Shown here piece after piece: positions 41,777 to 54,303 of a stretch of 64,000 nucleotides of DNA; the first letter of the stretch is position 1; every line of letters starts with the position of its first letter. Origin of the DNA: Diplodia intermedia. Lineage: Eukaryota > Ascomycota > Dothideomycetes > Botryosphaeriales > Botryosphaeriaceae. A program made the translations under genes and the position numbers. The notes under the pieces are model-generated. The model saw only the letters and a program-made list of their open reading frames with translations, was not told the origin of the DNA and searched no databases. The stretch spans positions 1 through 64,000 of the forward strand of contig JAKEKT010000134.1 in NCBI GenBank assembly GCA_021495925.1, read 5' to 3'.

Positions 41777-42919
41777 ATGGCGTCGCGACTCTCTGGCAAC
41801 CAAGCGCCCGCCTTCTTCTCGCAGAATCCTGCTGCCTACTACTCGCAATACGTGACCATGGACCCTGCCGCTGCCGCCGTCCAGCCGCAACAGATGCCGT
41901 CCCAGGCCCAGGCCCAGGCCCAGGCCCAGGCCCAAGCCCAGCACCGCCAGCACCACCAGCAGCACCAGCAGCAACAACACGCCCAAGCCTTGCACCACCA
42001 GCAACAGCCACACCCCCAGCCGCGGCCAGCACAGCCACAGCCGCCTCACCACCAGATTGCTGACCAGCAGCAGCCGCAACAGCAGCAGCAACTCCCTGTC
42101 TCTGCCGCTGCAACCCCGGAGCCCGTCAAGCGCAAGCGTGGCCGTCCGCGCCTCAACCTCACCGAAGAGGAGCGCGCCGAACGCGCAAAGCAGCAGCAGG
42201 CGGCCTGGCGCAAGGAGTACAAGCGCCGCCGCATGGAAAAGGAGGCCCAGACCAAGGCTCGCCACGAACACGGGGACGTGCAGCAGCCACAGCAGCAGTC
42301 GCAGTCGCAGTCCCATCTCCAGCAGCAGCAGCAGCACCCCAACGCCATGTACCAGCGCCAGGCCGGTGGTGCAGGCACCCAGAGTCCCTTTTTTCCGCCG
42401 TCGGCGGCCGCATCTGCTTCCGGTGAGCCTTTCATCCACAGCTTCAACGGCCTGAGCAGTGCCAACGGTGGCTTCTCATCGCATCACCAGCAGCAGCAGC
42501 AACAGCACCTCGGCGGACCCCGTAACGGCATGGCCGTCGGCAGCAGCTCCACCTCCAGCTCCTTCTCCCAGCCGCAGCAACATCTCCGCCCCCAACACCA
42601 GCAGCAGCAGCAGCAGCAATCGCAACAGCAATCTGCCAACGGCACGTCGTCCGAGTCGCTGCCTCAGTGGCAGGACATCGACATCAACCTGCCCGTCACT
42701 GGTGACTTGGTCGTGCGCACAGAGACGGCCGAGTTCTCGTGGCGCGGAAAGGTGCCCGGAAGGTTGAAGGTGGTGTTTATTCCAGACGAAGAGGCTGCTG
42801 CCGCCCTAGCGGCGGCCGGTGGTGCGAGCGATGGGAATGGCGGCGTCGCGAACGGAGCAGGCGCAGGTGTAGGGCGGCCGAGCCCGTCGAGTTGGAGGAG
42901 CGTGAACAGTTCAGAGTGA
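41777..42919 (+). CDS. AT-hook, glutamine-rich putative nuclear protein
   Basis: Single exon, 380 residues from ATG 41777 (cacaATG, after a CT-rich leader). The N-terminal half is Gln/His/Pro-rich with a perfect QAQAQA stretch (41901-41940, hexamer GCCCAG). KRKRGRPR at 118-125 is a canonical AT-hook core (GRP at 122-124). A basic helix follows directly (TEEERAERAKQQQAAWRKEY then KRRRMEKEA). More polyQ follows, and then a folded-looking C-terminal segment (WQDIDINLPVTGDLVVRTET, then FSWRGKVPGRLKVVFIP). DNA binding to AT-rich minor groove is known for the AT-hook. A chromatin or transcriptional role is inferred. I know no characterised orthologue. Confidence 0.8.
   Translation: MASRLSGNQAPAFFSQNPAAYYSQYVTMDPAAAAVQPQQMPSQAQAQAQAQAQAQHRQHHQQHQQQQHAQALHHQQQPHPQPRPAQPQPPHHQIADQQQPQQQQQLPVSAAATPEPVKRKRGRPRLNLTEEERAERAKQQQAAWRKEYKRRRMEKEAQTKARHEHGDVQQPQQQSQSQSHLQQQQQHPNAMYQRQAGGAGTQSPFFPPSAAASASGEPFIHSFNGLSSANGGFSSHHQQQQQQHLGGPRNGMAVGSSSTSSSFSQPQQHLRPQHQQQQQQQSQQQSANGTSSESLPQWQDIDINLPVTGDLVVRTETAEFSWRGKVPGRLKVVFIPDEEAAAALAAAGGASDGNGGVANGAGAGVGRPSPSSWRSVNSSE
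41901..41940. repeat. GCCCAG hexanucleotide repeat in coding sequence
   Basis: About six tandem units encoding alternating Gln-Ala; the last unit has one silent change. Confidence 0.9.
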
Positions 42920-45561
42920 AGAAAGAGAAAGAGAGTTGGGGTCCTGCCCGGGAGACCGAACAGAACAGCCTCCGAGCAGACTTCAACCAACATTTGCCTC
43001 CAGAATACCTACAAGGCACCGAAAGCGCGAGGTAGCGACAACACAAAGATGCACGCTCGCTTATTTCGGGACGAGCGAAGTATGGGACAGGCCTCCGTCT
43101 AGGCGACATGCGCGAATGGGCAGCGCCCGGCGGCTGCAGGGGCCGGAGGAGTCACCGGATGGCGTTTCGAAACATCGTCACCCACGCAGGGGGCCTTTTT
43201 GGCGCTTGCCCTCTCCACTCCTCATTTTGCTACGCGCCCCACGACAAGCAATGATGGACCTCGTTTACATACTGTCTCCACTTCCCTTGTCTCCCCCCGC
43301 TTGCGAGCCGAACTTTGTGCTCTCTCGCATGGACCACCCGGTTGCATCATATCCAGGCCCCAAACATACCCTATCAAACAGCGCGGACATTGCTTATCCT
43401 CGCTACTCATATATTGCGGCTCGGCAACCAGCTACTTACCCAGTAGAACCCCCGCAGTCTTTGGCGAAAGCGCAACGGCCAGATGGAGACCGACCCAAAC
43501 ACGCGGCCGACGAATCCTTCGTCATGCGAACGCAAACGGCTTTTTGCGCACGTAACGGTCGAAAAGGAAAGGGAGAAGAGAGAGAAAAAGAGGGAAAACT
43601 TCCATCATCTTTGTCTCTATTTTCCTCCGCAGGCGGAGCATCGCTTATCACCACACACCCTTTCCTCTCTCGCGCGCGCTTCCATGCGTTGCGTTTGCGT
43701 TCCAGACCCCCCTTCTTCTTCTTGCTACATGACCTTTTTTTTTTTTCGCTACACAAGTACGCCCTCTCTGCAACAGCAAGCGAACCGAGGCTTTTAGGGT
43801 ACATAAACAGGGGAAAGCAGGACAGAAGCAGCCAATCACGATCATCCTTTATCCCGGGCACGAATGGCCGATTTGGCTTTTTCTTGGCTTTGCTTTTTTC
43901 TGCCTCTCTCTCACCCTCTCTCTCACCCTCTCTCTCACCCTCTTTCTTCATATGGGAAGTTTAAGAGTAGACAAGGAGAGATCCGAGGTTCTCTCTCTCC
44001 TTGTCGCATCGCTACATGCTGCAGGCGCTCGGATACATATGTATGCAGCAGATCTGAAGGGGAGGAAGCGAAGCGAAACGAAACGAAACGAGGTGAAACG
44101 AGCTCGGAGGGGATCTTGTGGCGTCCGTTCGTTCGTTCGTTCGTTCGTGTTCAAATTTTTTTTTCTCCGTGCGGCGCAGATATGATTGACGACGGGTTAC
44201 CTAGGGCTGGGGGAGCGCGGGGGGTGGGGATGGTGCGGGGGCGGAGATGAAGGGAGGGAGGGAGGGAGAGGGAGAGGGGGGTCCCGTGGTGATGTGGGTT
44301 TGTAATACCCTACGGTACGCATGCAGCAATATGTAGAGCGGAATTATGGCCGGCCGCGCCTTTTTTCCCCCCCGGTACAGTAGTACGTCGTGATATATCG
44401 ATCGGATACCTACCTACCGGAAAATATGATCTCGAGGCTATCCGCTATCGTCTCCTGGCCCTTTCTGATTCTTCTCCCCCCCTTTTTTTTATTCGTCCTC
44501 GTGATGGGCGAGGGGAGGGTGGGCAAAGAAAAGAAGCCAGCCAGACAGACAGACAGACAGACAGATAGACATTCAAGAAGCGCGGAAGAAGACGAGAAAC
44601 CGAGAAACCGAGAAAGACGGGGGAACGAGATAACGGAAGACCGGAACAGGCAGGTTCCGCATTGGTAAGCCGTGCAGGTGTGTGGTGGTGATGGATATGA
44701 ATTGTGTGCGACGGCGCCATGGTATCAGATAGAGTACTTCGTTTCTCGCTAACGTCCGTCGCCGGTTCTGTTCATGTGGATGCTTGCTTGCTTGCATGCA
44801 AAGCACTCTATCGCTGCCCCTCGTCAATCCTTGGATCTCCGTGGGTCTTCCCGATGCGCGCGCGCGGGGGGTGAAATTGGAGCGGGGGGGGAGGGGGGCG
44901 GGCGTGCATGTCGGAACCGGTGGTTGGTTTTGGTTGGAGGGGGTAAAAGGACGACGATGAGCTTATTTTTTTGTAATCATGACTTTCATTTGTGTGCCAT
45001 TTTTTTTGCCTTTCTATACGCTAGAAACAGAGCTGATTCGATGAACGCGCGCACAGATAGCGTAAACCTGCCACACATACTCTCTTTCTCATCCTTCAGA
45101 CCTCCCTTTCCCCCCCCTTTCTGTCGTGATACGCTTGCGTTAATGTAGAAAAAGAATGTGATAAACAAGAAATTCGATAACCAAGAAAAGAAAGAAAGGT
45201 ATAAAATTCCAAAAAGTAATTATCGTACAAGTGAAAGAATGGCGGGGGAAATCCCCCTTCGAAGCAAGCGAATCGGAACGACAGCAGTACGTGGCAGCAG
45301 CGGTAGCAGTTGGTAGGAGGCCGAAAAAGAAAGAGGTCTTTGGAAGAGGCGTTCATGTATCGGACCGGACGGTTTGTTTGTTATACCGCAACCATCATGA
45401 GGCAAGGGAGATGGGAATCGACACCGCAAGCGCCACGCTCTAAGCACACAAAGACACTTAAGAGAGGGAAAAGAAGCACCTCATTGGGGTCACTTGAAAT
45501 AGAAAGGTGAAGTGTGCATGTGTGTGATATAGATGCTTGCCATTCGACTTTGGCGTTTCGT
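42920..45561. other. 2.6 kb convergent intergenic region
   Basis: Between the 3' ends of the AT-hook and ferric-reductase genes. Contains a 10-bp tandem repeat (TCTCTCACCC, 43904-43942), (CGTT)n near 44127, (GACA)n near 44540 and G-rich runs. No gene seen. It is long for a convergent gap and may include extended 3' untranslated regions. Confidence 0.5.
43904..43942. repeat. TCTCTCACCC tandem repeat
   Basis: Three to four adjacent 10-bp units. Confidence 0.85.
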
Positions 45562-47412
45562 TTACCAAGAGAAGGCCTCCTCGAAGAAGTCGACGTTCCA
45601 CCTGGTCTGGCGGTTGCGGGCGGCGCGGCGGACGTCGTCGGCGAGGGAGCCGGTGCCGCAGACGCTGATGCCGCAGGCGCCGACGCCCTCCATCATCTCC
45701 TGGTCGACGAGGGCCTGGATGTTGGGCTTGCCGGGGAACATCTGCACGCTCGACGACGGCGAGTGGATCTCCTTGGTCGAGCGCGGGCGCGTGACGAACA
45801 GCAGGATCTTGAGCACGTCGCGGCGGTTGGGCATCGACAGGATCTCCGTCATCCACGGCCGGATCCACTCGAGGTGCTCGGGCGACTGGATCACCCAGAC
45901 CAACGTGACGCGGCGGACGGCGGCGGTGCGCTTGTCGTAGGCGTCGACGAGTTGGCGGACGTGCGGGACTTGGTGCGTGATGCCGATGCCGGCGGCGAAG
46001 AGCATGACGGTGCCGTACGAGGACAGGTCCTGGTGGCCGTAGGGACCCTCGACGAGAGCCGAGGTGGTGAGCTTACCCGAGGGGCACTGCTCGACCTTCT
46101 TGTAGAGGGTGTCGGTGAAACCGGTGCGGCGGCGGACGAGAAGGCTCATGGTGGTCTTGCCGAGGCCAGACAGGTCAAGGCGCTCGAGGGACATGCCCTT
46201 CTCCTCACTCCAAGCCTCCTGCTCCTCGCTCCAGGAAAGGGAAAAGGGGTGCGAGGTCCACCAGCCAATCGAGGGCAGGTACAGGTAGACGTGCTGGCCG
46301 GTCTTGAACTTCCAGGGGCGAGCGATCTGAAGGTTGATGCGGAGACAGTCGCCGGGAAGGGACTCGATCTCGGCCTTGGTGCCGCCGTTTCCAATGTTGC
46401 GGTAGATGACCCAGAAGAGGCGAGCGAAGCGCTCGAAGACCCAGAGACCGAGGACGGCCTTGACGATGCCGAACTGGTAGAGCTCACCGGACTGGCAGTG
46501 GATCCAGACACCGGCGAGACCAAGCGCGGCAAGCAGGACGTGGAAGTGAAGGAAGATCTCGTAGAAGGCGTGGCGGACGGGACCGGCGGCCTGGAACATG
46601 ATGACCACGAAGCACAGAGTACCCTGTCTTGGGATTAGTCAAGTAAGACGGTTGTGGGGAAGGGAGCGAAGCGGACTCACAATAGTACCCCACAGGATGA
46701 ACTGGCTGTGGCCCATGGCTCCGGCGACAGCGGCCCAACCACCCTTCTGGACCTTGGGGATCATCCAGGCAAGGGTGTGGGCAACGGCCTGGAGGATGAC
46801 AATGCGGCCGACCCAGCGGTGGACCAGGTTGAAGGTGTCGAAGGAGATGCCCGTGATCTTGATGAGCGGGTTGTTGCGGCCGGCAAGGAGGAAGAGCGGG
46901 AGCATGTTCATGACACACAGGACACCGGTACGGTTGCGGAGCTCGGAAGCGGCGCCGGGGTCGCTCCAGTCAATGAAGATGACGGAGAAGGCGACGTTCA
47001 TGCCGAAGTAGTTCACCAGGTAGATGGTCTGGAGACGGCTGGGCAGGGTGCCGATGTTGATGGCGGACGACAGCTTGTACTCACGGTGGTGGCGGGTGCG
47101 AAGCAGCGGGGAGTCGAACAGGTAGCACTTGAAGCGGGCATACCACCAGTTGGGCTCGGCGAAGTAGCGCTGGTGGGGGTTGTTCAAGCAAGCAATGCCG
47201 CGCACGTAGCGCGTGAAGGTAACTCCAATGAGGTAGGTCATCAGAGCGGCGGTACAGGCAAGCCAGGTCCATCCGAGCCAGTACGAGACGTTGATGTTTT
47301 CGGAAATGGCCTCCATCATGGCGGCGAGCTCGGAAGGGCTCTTGCTCTCCTCGGCGGCGGCGCGGGCGACCATGGTGGACAAAAGGAGGGGGACAAGCGC
47401 TGCGGAAGGCAT
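45562..47412 (-). CDS. ferric-chelate reductase (FRE/NOX-type flavocytochrome)
   Basis: Exons 47412-46681 and 46623-45562 (597 residues), one 57-bp intron (GTGAGT, CTAAT branch, ACAG). A probable signal peptide (residues 1-20) precedes about seven membrane helices. Two pairs of heme-ligand histidines are spaced 14 residues apart (H198/H212 in LVHRWVGRIVILQAVAHTL; H272/H286 in HFHVLLAALGLAGVWIH). The FAD-binding HPFSLSW is at 369-375. EGPYGHQ and AAGIGITH form the NADPH side, and the C-terminus FEEAFSW is typical. The enzyme passes electrons from NADPH across the plasma membrane to Fe3+ or Cu2+ for metal uptake. No permease or multicopper oxidase partner is adjacent. The separation of the two histidine pairs fits the FRE family rather than Nox; substrate is inferred. 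Confidence 0.9.
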
Positions 47413-50400
47413 GGCTGTGGTGTTTCGTTTTGTTTATCGTTTGGAGCGAATGTGCGACGTCACTGGCCAGCAATGACAGTCAAGAGGGAGTGAATGAACC
47501 AGGCTCGCTCGCGAGCGGTTGAGGACGGCGCGTCTTTCAGGTACTTGGGGTGGCCAGGGCGAAGATGACGGAGTGCAGGTGCTGTTGCGAGGGGCCTGGG
47601 GGTGTTGTATTGCGAGCAACGGCGCTAAGAATTCCGGCAGGGCTGGGCGCAATCCGCGAGGATCAGGCTCCAAGACAGAGAAAGAAGGGCCGCGGGCCTG
47701 GTGGAGAAGAAACGCACGACTGGCGGCGAGGAAAAGAAGAGTGCCGAAGGAGAGGACGGTGCTGGGCGGCCAAGGAAATACCGTGCGAAGGGAAGTCCCA
47801 GGCAGCGGGTGCAGGCGGCACTTAAGGAGCGAGGGTTTAGAGTTGATTGAGTGGCGGCGGAGAATTGGCAGCGCCTTTTGCACGGCGCGTCGTGGGTCCT
47901 GCCTGGTCGGGCCCCCTGGACAGCCGGGGCGGATCGGCGGGGGCAGGGCGCTGGACAGGCCTGCGCGCGCCGATTTGCTGAAACGCTCTCTCGCTGCCGC
48001 CCACGCCCACGGAGATCGCAGCGCCGCCCGTTTCAGCGCCCGCAGCCAGCATGACGCGCGTTGCCGCACCCAATCCTCACTCGCTCTGCCGGCCACCGCC
48101 TTGAGCCACCTCTCTCCGACGACACGCCTAGCCCTCTCGTGCCTGCAGCAGCGCCGCTGGCTGCAGCCGTCGCCAGGCCATCACACCCGCCCCGCCTTAC
48201 TTCGCTGCATTCCGCATGACGGCTGTGCGCTGGGGAGCGCCCACCTCCGCTCCGCCCACGCACGCCGCAGCCGCAGCCGTAGCCGCAGGTTTAGAGTGGG
48301 GTTGGAGCGCCGTGCGCCGGTGCAGTCCCGTCCTGGGCTGAGCAGCAATCTGGCCAGCCGAGCCCTCATTTCCCCCGCTGAAGACGCTGGCCGGCCAGTC
48401 CTCGCGCGGCTAATAATCCAGACGCAGCAGGGTGGAGCCTGACTCATGCGCCGAAAACACCACCTCCGCCGTCGACAACGTCCCGCCGCCGTCGCTCCAG
48501 CACTCCACGTCTCAACCACGGTTCACGCGCCCGCACCCCAGGCCTCGCCATGGCAGCCTTTTCGCCGGTCTTCTGTCCCCCCGAGGTCGCCCGAGTCGCC
48601 GGCAGGCGCCAGGAAGGCCGTTGCGCCGTGGCGCCCACAACGTTTCATGCGCCGTCATTTGCTCCCATCTGTCTTTCCCGAAGCGGAAGAAAACTGTCTC
48701 ATACCCCAACCCTCCTCGATCGCCCTCCGTGCGACCTCGCCGGAGTACGGGGACCCTCCCTATTGCCATCTGCATGCCGACGCCGCCCCTCGGCCCACGC
48801 CGGCTGCTGTTCGCCAGCCTAGATGAAGCTGCTTCATGTCGTACCTGGCCGCCGGGCCTGTGTAGCCGCGATTAGAAGCATCTACAACCACCCCTCTGGC
48901 CGGCTCCCCGCCACGTGAGCTCTGCCGCTTGCTGCAACCGGCGTGCTGCATGGGCGGCGCTGCAGCTGTGGCCAGGGAAGAGGCTGCAACGCCACGCTGT
49001 CGCTCCCCCCAGGAACCGCCAGCCACGACTGCAAGGGTGCGCGAATGAAGAGGCGACGGTAGCTCAGTGTCCTCGTCATGGGCGCCAGGCGGCCCAGACT
49101 GCTTAGGAATCTGGCACGGAATTCGCCCGTTACCCAGCCGTAGGATGCGCGGCCAATCGGCGACGGGGGATTTCTCGTGTTGGAGCTGGCCTTCTCGAAC
49201 GACGGCGGCTGGCACGGCTGGCACGTCATCACGCCTATTCTTTCAGCAGATTAGGCCTGCAAGGCTGTGTCAAAACACAGCATGACACCTCGCGTGTGAG
49301 TTTGCCGGCACTTTCGAACACGGTGCACTTCACGTCTTATGCCCGCTCGCTTGCAAATCCGTTTACGGCCTTTAGAGTTATGCACGCCGTCAAATCCTGC
49401 CGTCTCCCGCCTCAGGTCAGCGCCGGTGCCCAGGCACCGGCTCCTCAACACCCAGGGACTGCCGCGAGGAGACATATCAGCCTATCGCACCCACTTCACA
49501 AACGACCTGTGCATCAGACACTAGCACACCGCGTTTGATGCTCTTCACTGCTTCAGTCTCGGCCTTAACCCATCTCCGAGCGGAGCTCGGCAGTAACGGT
49601 CTTCGGCAGATACGCGCCCAACATCTAGCCCACTGCCAAGTTTCGAACCCGCAAGGCTTAGTTTCGGATCAGCGTCAAAACCATATCTTCCGTCTCCTTC
49701 CCAGCGTGGCCGAACAGTGTCGCCACAGCCTCAAACGCTACTGGCTCGGCCCGTCACTTCAACCCTGACAATGCAAGATAGCAAGCTTCGCATTGCACTG
49801 CCGCCGGTGCTCTCGTAAATTGTTGCTGTGCCACTCAAAGAAGCAGACGGCCATGATATCGAGCCCATGGAACTTCTCAGACAGAGTTTGTAGTGAAAGC
49901 CCCCACTTCCAGTCGTCCCTATTGTACCTCAGCTGCGTATCAGCCTGCAACGCACGTACGAACTTGGGCAAACGGTGGGTTCCATCAGCTACAACAAACC
50001 CTCTCCAAACATTGACGACGACTGCACTGTTCTGTGCGTAGTATTGGAGACCCCCCCCCCGAAGCAGAAGGGAAGCCGAGAGGTGACGACGCCACGGGAA
50101 GCAAGTGTGCCAGACTTGCTATACTACACGCATTGATTGAGAAGCTGTTACACTTGTCCGAGTGACTGCCGATAGTTTGCTTTTGCTGCGTCGTTGGATG
50201 GATTGAAGATAGCCATGCTGTGCGACCCGGCTATCTACACTAAGCAGCAGCACCTCATTTCCTTTCCTGCCGCAGCTGCATGCACTGCACTTTCGACCTG
50301 GAAGGGCTGTTCTGGACCCACAGAACTCTAATCTACTTATCAAATCAGGCTGACTATCTGACAACCCATACAGGCCGACTACTGCAAGCCTTGCTCTACC

Positions 50401-53400
50401 CAGCTGCAGAAGCGTTGACCGCCACAAACAACAAAGCATAGTGCCACGTCCAACTGCCACCACCTCTCCAACTCGGTGCAACCACGACTTATATTAGGTC
50501 CAATCACGCCAACATAGACAACACCGAACCAAGCCCTTGCAGGCTACATGGCGCCGCTGCACGCTCCCATCCATGGATCCAAATCCTACGGCAAAACCTT
50601 GGGAAGTCGGGCCAAGATGACAGCAATTCCCATGCGTGCCGAGCGCACTATACTACAACATCGGGAGGATCCATGCCTAGGGACTTTCTATTTATTCCCG
50701 CTTGGCGGGGGCGGGCCGTTTGCCGATCCGTGCCACCCGACTCTGATTGCCTGATCCGGGCACGTCAGAAAGGGGCGGGCATGAGTGATGGGCAAAACGG
50801 GCCGACGATCACCTAATATGCGCGTGCCCTTTCCGCTGCGTGCGTGTGTGTTGCTGGCTCTTGCTCTGTTGCTTGCCTTGAGCGCGAGGCGGTGCAAGGC
50901 TATGCAAGGGGAGCACGGGCCCGTCTCTGTACTGCCACATACATCATGCTCCTCCTCTTTCGACTATTGCATCTGTGCAATAACAAGCTTCGTTTCTTTC
51001 TTGCTCGCTTGTCGTCTCTGGGGTCTTCCTCTTTTGAGTAGGTAATAAGGGTGATCCGCTATTGCTGCATTGCATATTTGTTCATCTGCTCTAGCGGCCC
51101 CCTCCTTCCCTCCCTCCCTCTATCCCCGAGCCCGAGCATGGCGCAGCAGCACGTGGAAAGTTAGTTCCTCCGGGCGTAGGCATTTCGTGCAGGGTGCCGG
51201 CCCGGTGTCATTGATAAGTATGTTTTCTTGGGAGATAGCTCCCGATCTTCCGGTCATAGCGCGGTACGAGACGGATGGTCGGGCTTTCCTTCTCTTCGGT
51301 GCGGGGGACCTTCCGTCCTTGTCGTGGCAGCCTCGTACATCCTCTTGTTTTTCTTCCTTGCCTCGTAAACAATCTCGATGGGCAGCTGGTCTCCCTCTCT
51401 CTGCGTTGGCTACCGGCCATTCCGTCTCTCACAAGAAACACACCGTGAACGGGGGCTTTTTTCTGGTGCGCGCTTGCGTCACCCTTGTCCACGTATGCGC
51501 CATACGTATGCTCGTTCCCCCCTCCTCCCATCCGTCGCTTGGGAAAGATCCAGACCCTCTCCACAGCCCCCCGACATTACTCGCTCCTCGGCTTTTTAAG
51601 GTTTCAAGTTTGTGTCGATCCAAAAAAAAAATTCAGTCACGACGTGAGGAAAAAAAAAGCGTACAACCGGTCCACCACCACAACGCGCGCAGTTGTTTTT
51701 TCCCCACAAATGCTGAAACACTGGAGTTGGGAGGGAGAGTCGTTGCAAGAGTTTCCAAAGTGACGTTGGGATGGGCAAGCTGTTCTTATCGTTTGATTGT
51801 ACCACCACCAACTGCTGTTGCTGCAAGGGGGGGATCTCTTTCTCGAAAGAGTTCCCTTCCTTCCGTGCGCGAACCGGTGGGGGGGAGGGGATGATCATCT
51901 GGGCGTTTTTCGACACCACACGCCGCTGCAGACGATTCTAGAATGGTCCCCGTCATGGGGGGTCTAGAACGAGCAGAACGAAGGATTATCGCCTGCGAGA
52001 CCGTTTGGTTGTTGTTTTTTTTTTTTTTTTGCCCTTGCTTTCCGAACAACAACCACACACCCTCGAGAACGTGCAGGGAAAACGATGACGCGTCTTGGCA
52101 GATCATACGATTGCCACGTGCTGTTTCCCCGGACTTCGTAGGGTTGGTTGGTGGGGTTTGACTTTCTTTTTTTTTTTCCCTTTCCTCCCTCTTTTTGCCT
52201 TTTTTGGTTTGAGGAGGTTGGGTGGATGACCCTTCGCACACTCCTCTGCGAGTGCCACTCTCCCTTCCTTTGGTTTGAGGTGATGTTTCGGATGCTGTTG
52301 TGTTGTGGGACCGTTTGCCCTTTTGTGTGAACAAGGACGCGAGGTCAGGCGGCTGTGTTTTTCTCGATGGGGAATGAATGGCTGGGGAACTGGTGCATTT
52401 CGGTGGCGCAAACTTGCAGTGGACCGTAGGCTGGACGGGCGTCTGGGGTAGTGCTCGAGCTGTTCATGTGTTGGCGCTTCAACCCTATGCTCATCATAGA
52501 GCAAGGGCGGCCAAGTGGAAACCAGCTCTTCAAAGACGTGCAAAATCAGCCGCTCTCATGCTCTTTACATATGTAAGAGGCGTGGCCGGCTTCTAATTAA
52601 GATTAGTATAGAGACTAGACCCCTCTAGTGCATGGGACGCACCGATATGTAGGTTAGACAGTGTCTGTCGGAAGTATCGTGATAGCCCTTCTTGGTGTTG
52701 AGCATATAAGCCATCAACGCGAGCCAGTATGACATTGAACATGGTGCTGAGCCACACTTTCTCACCGTCGTTCGCACCATCTTCCTCCTCTTCCTCGCTA
52801 CTCCGCGCATCGTCGTCAGCAACTTTGCCCACAACATCCTCACCGATAATGTCCACAAGGACGACCACGATTGTCATGTGCCGGAAGACGGTTACGGGAC
52901 TGGTGATAATCAGGAACCCCCAGAATGCCACCCCACCCCTGGTCCCGCGATGACGAAAGGAGAATCAGCCCAACCATCAAACCCCCCCAGTTCCACCACC
53001 ACCTACCCGCCTCCGCCGCCGACGATACCAAGACACCAACCTCGAAAAGATCATCGCACACTGTGACAGCATGGTGCAGCTTAGGAAAAACGAAGCACCC
53101 AAAAAGACAATCCTCAACAAGTGTGGACTACGTACTTCCCCCAAGATCAAAGCGAAACGCCAAACCCCCCCGATCGAAGCCCTCAAGGAAAAAAAAAACC
53201 CTCGGGCCGATGGTTCCAGAGCGTGGTCGAGGGCCAGCCCTCACGCCAAGGGTCTGTCTGCAATCCGACACCACCATAAAAGGTCCGACAGTGAAGCGCG
53301 CGCGCGCGCGGGCTGCCAGAAACCGGAGCCCGAAACGCCCCAAGGCTCCCGACGAGAAGAGAAAGGGTGACACTTCCAAATACTGGCTGGGGTCATCATC

Positions 53401-54303
53401 CACCAAAAGAGAGCGAAGACCATCGGGATCTCCCCATCTGACGATCGCGAGCCGAGCGACACGGGCATCATCCGACGCCTGGACGGATCGGGCGCGGCCG
53501 TGCCGGGAGATGGATGGCGACGTTGAACTGTACCGGATTGTATGGGCTTTTTTTGGCAGCTTGACGCACGCAACGCGCGTCGGCCAAGCACGCACATGGT
53601 CCGGATCGGGCGTCACTCTGGGTGGGTGGGGGGCCTTTTCCGTCTTGACTTCCGCGGGCCGTTGTCGTTCTCTTCGCACTTGGCGAAGGCTGGCCTCTCC
53701 TCCTTGGGCAGCAAGCAGCCCCCTCATTCGGAAGGATGCGCCTCAGGGAGTTAGTTGGTGGCGAACAAACGGTCCGGTGACAGCTCTCCATCAGAGGATG
53801 TACGAGCAGCCCGACGACAGCTTTCATCCAGCGATTTTTGGCGGGAGCGGTAACGTCGTCGATGGGGTCTGGAGAGCCAGGCCAGGCTCAATTCTTCTGT
53901 CACCTGCCCTGGCACCCGTTCACCACAATTGAGAAGTGGGGGAGGAGGACGGCACCATGCTTATATAATAATCCAATATCCAGAACGCGATTGTTCCGCA
54001 TTCAAGACCCACGTCTGCGTCCGGACATTGGATTCAGCTCCGGCTTGCCACGGGGTAGGATTAGCCACTTCCAGCACGAAGCTATCAACCAACCTGCACA
54101 GTTCCAGAGCCGAATCTGGTCCTTCCAAGCGAAAAGCGAGTTATTGCATTGAACAGCCACCCTGCCAGCCAGCCACCCACCCACACAAGCCCGGTCCGCC
54201 AGCTCCAACTCAAACAGAGCTCGCTCAGAACCCCCATCACATCGTCCGCCATGCCCCCATCCCATCCCCTCAAGACACCAAAAAACACAGCCTCGACCAA
54301 CCC
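47413..54303. other. 6.9 kb without a convincing gene
   Basis: Upstream of the ferric reductase. The first 1.5 kb is GC-rich and promoter-like. Several frames were examined: minus 49759-49971, minus 50119-50481, plus 51070-51894, minus 52593-52931 (acidic, DIIGEDVVGKVADDDARSS) and plus 52925-53932. None has a recognisable domain or a good splice structure. Poly-T and G-runs lie near 52014-52030 and 51890. One 77-bp element copy sits at the right end. Confidence 0.4.
53965..54041. mobile_element. 77-bp inverted-repeat element, copy 6
   Basis: Left arm AATAATCCAATATCCAGAAC is degraded. The right arm GCGTCCGGACATTGGATTCA then GCTCC is well preserved. Aligns over 77 bp with the others. Confidence 0.65.

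Noticed and set aside
45514..47493. Long plus-strand frames (374 and 279 codons) opposite the ferric reductase
   Set aside because: Gly/Val/Asp-rich shadow frames; the minus strand carries all catalytic motifs.
49600..49670. Possible tRNA on the minus strand (GGGTTCGAAAC)
   Set aside because: The B-box-like string is present, but the flanking stems do not pair and no acceptor stem or A box fits.
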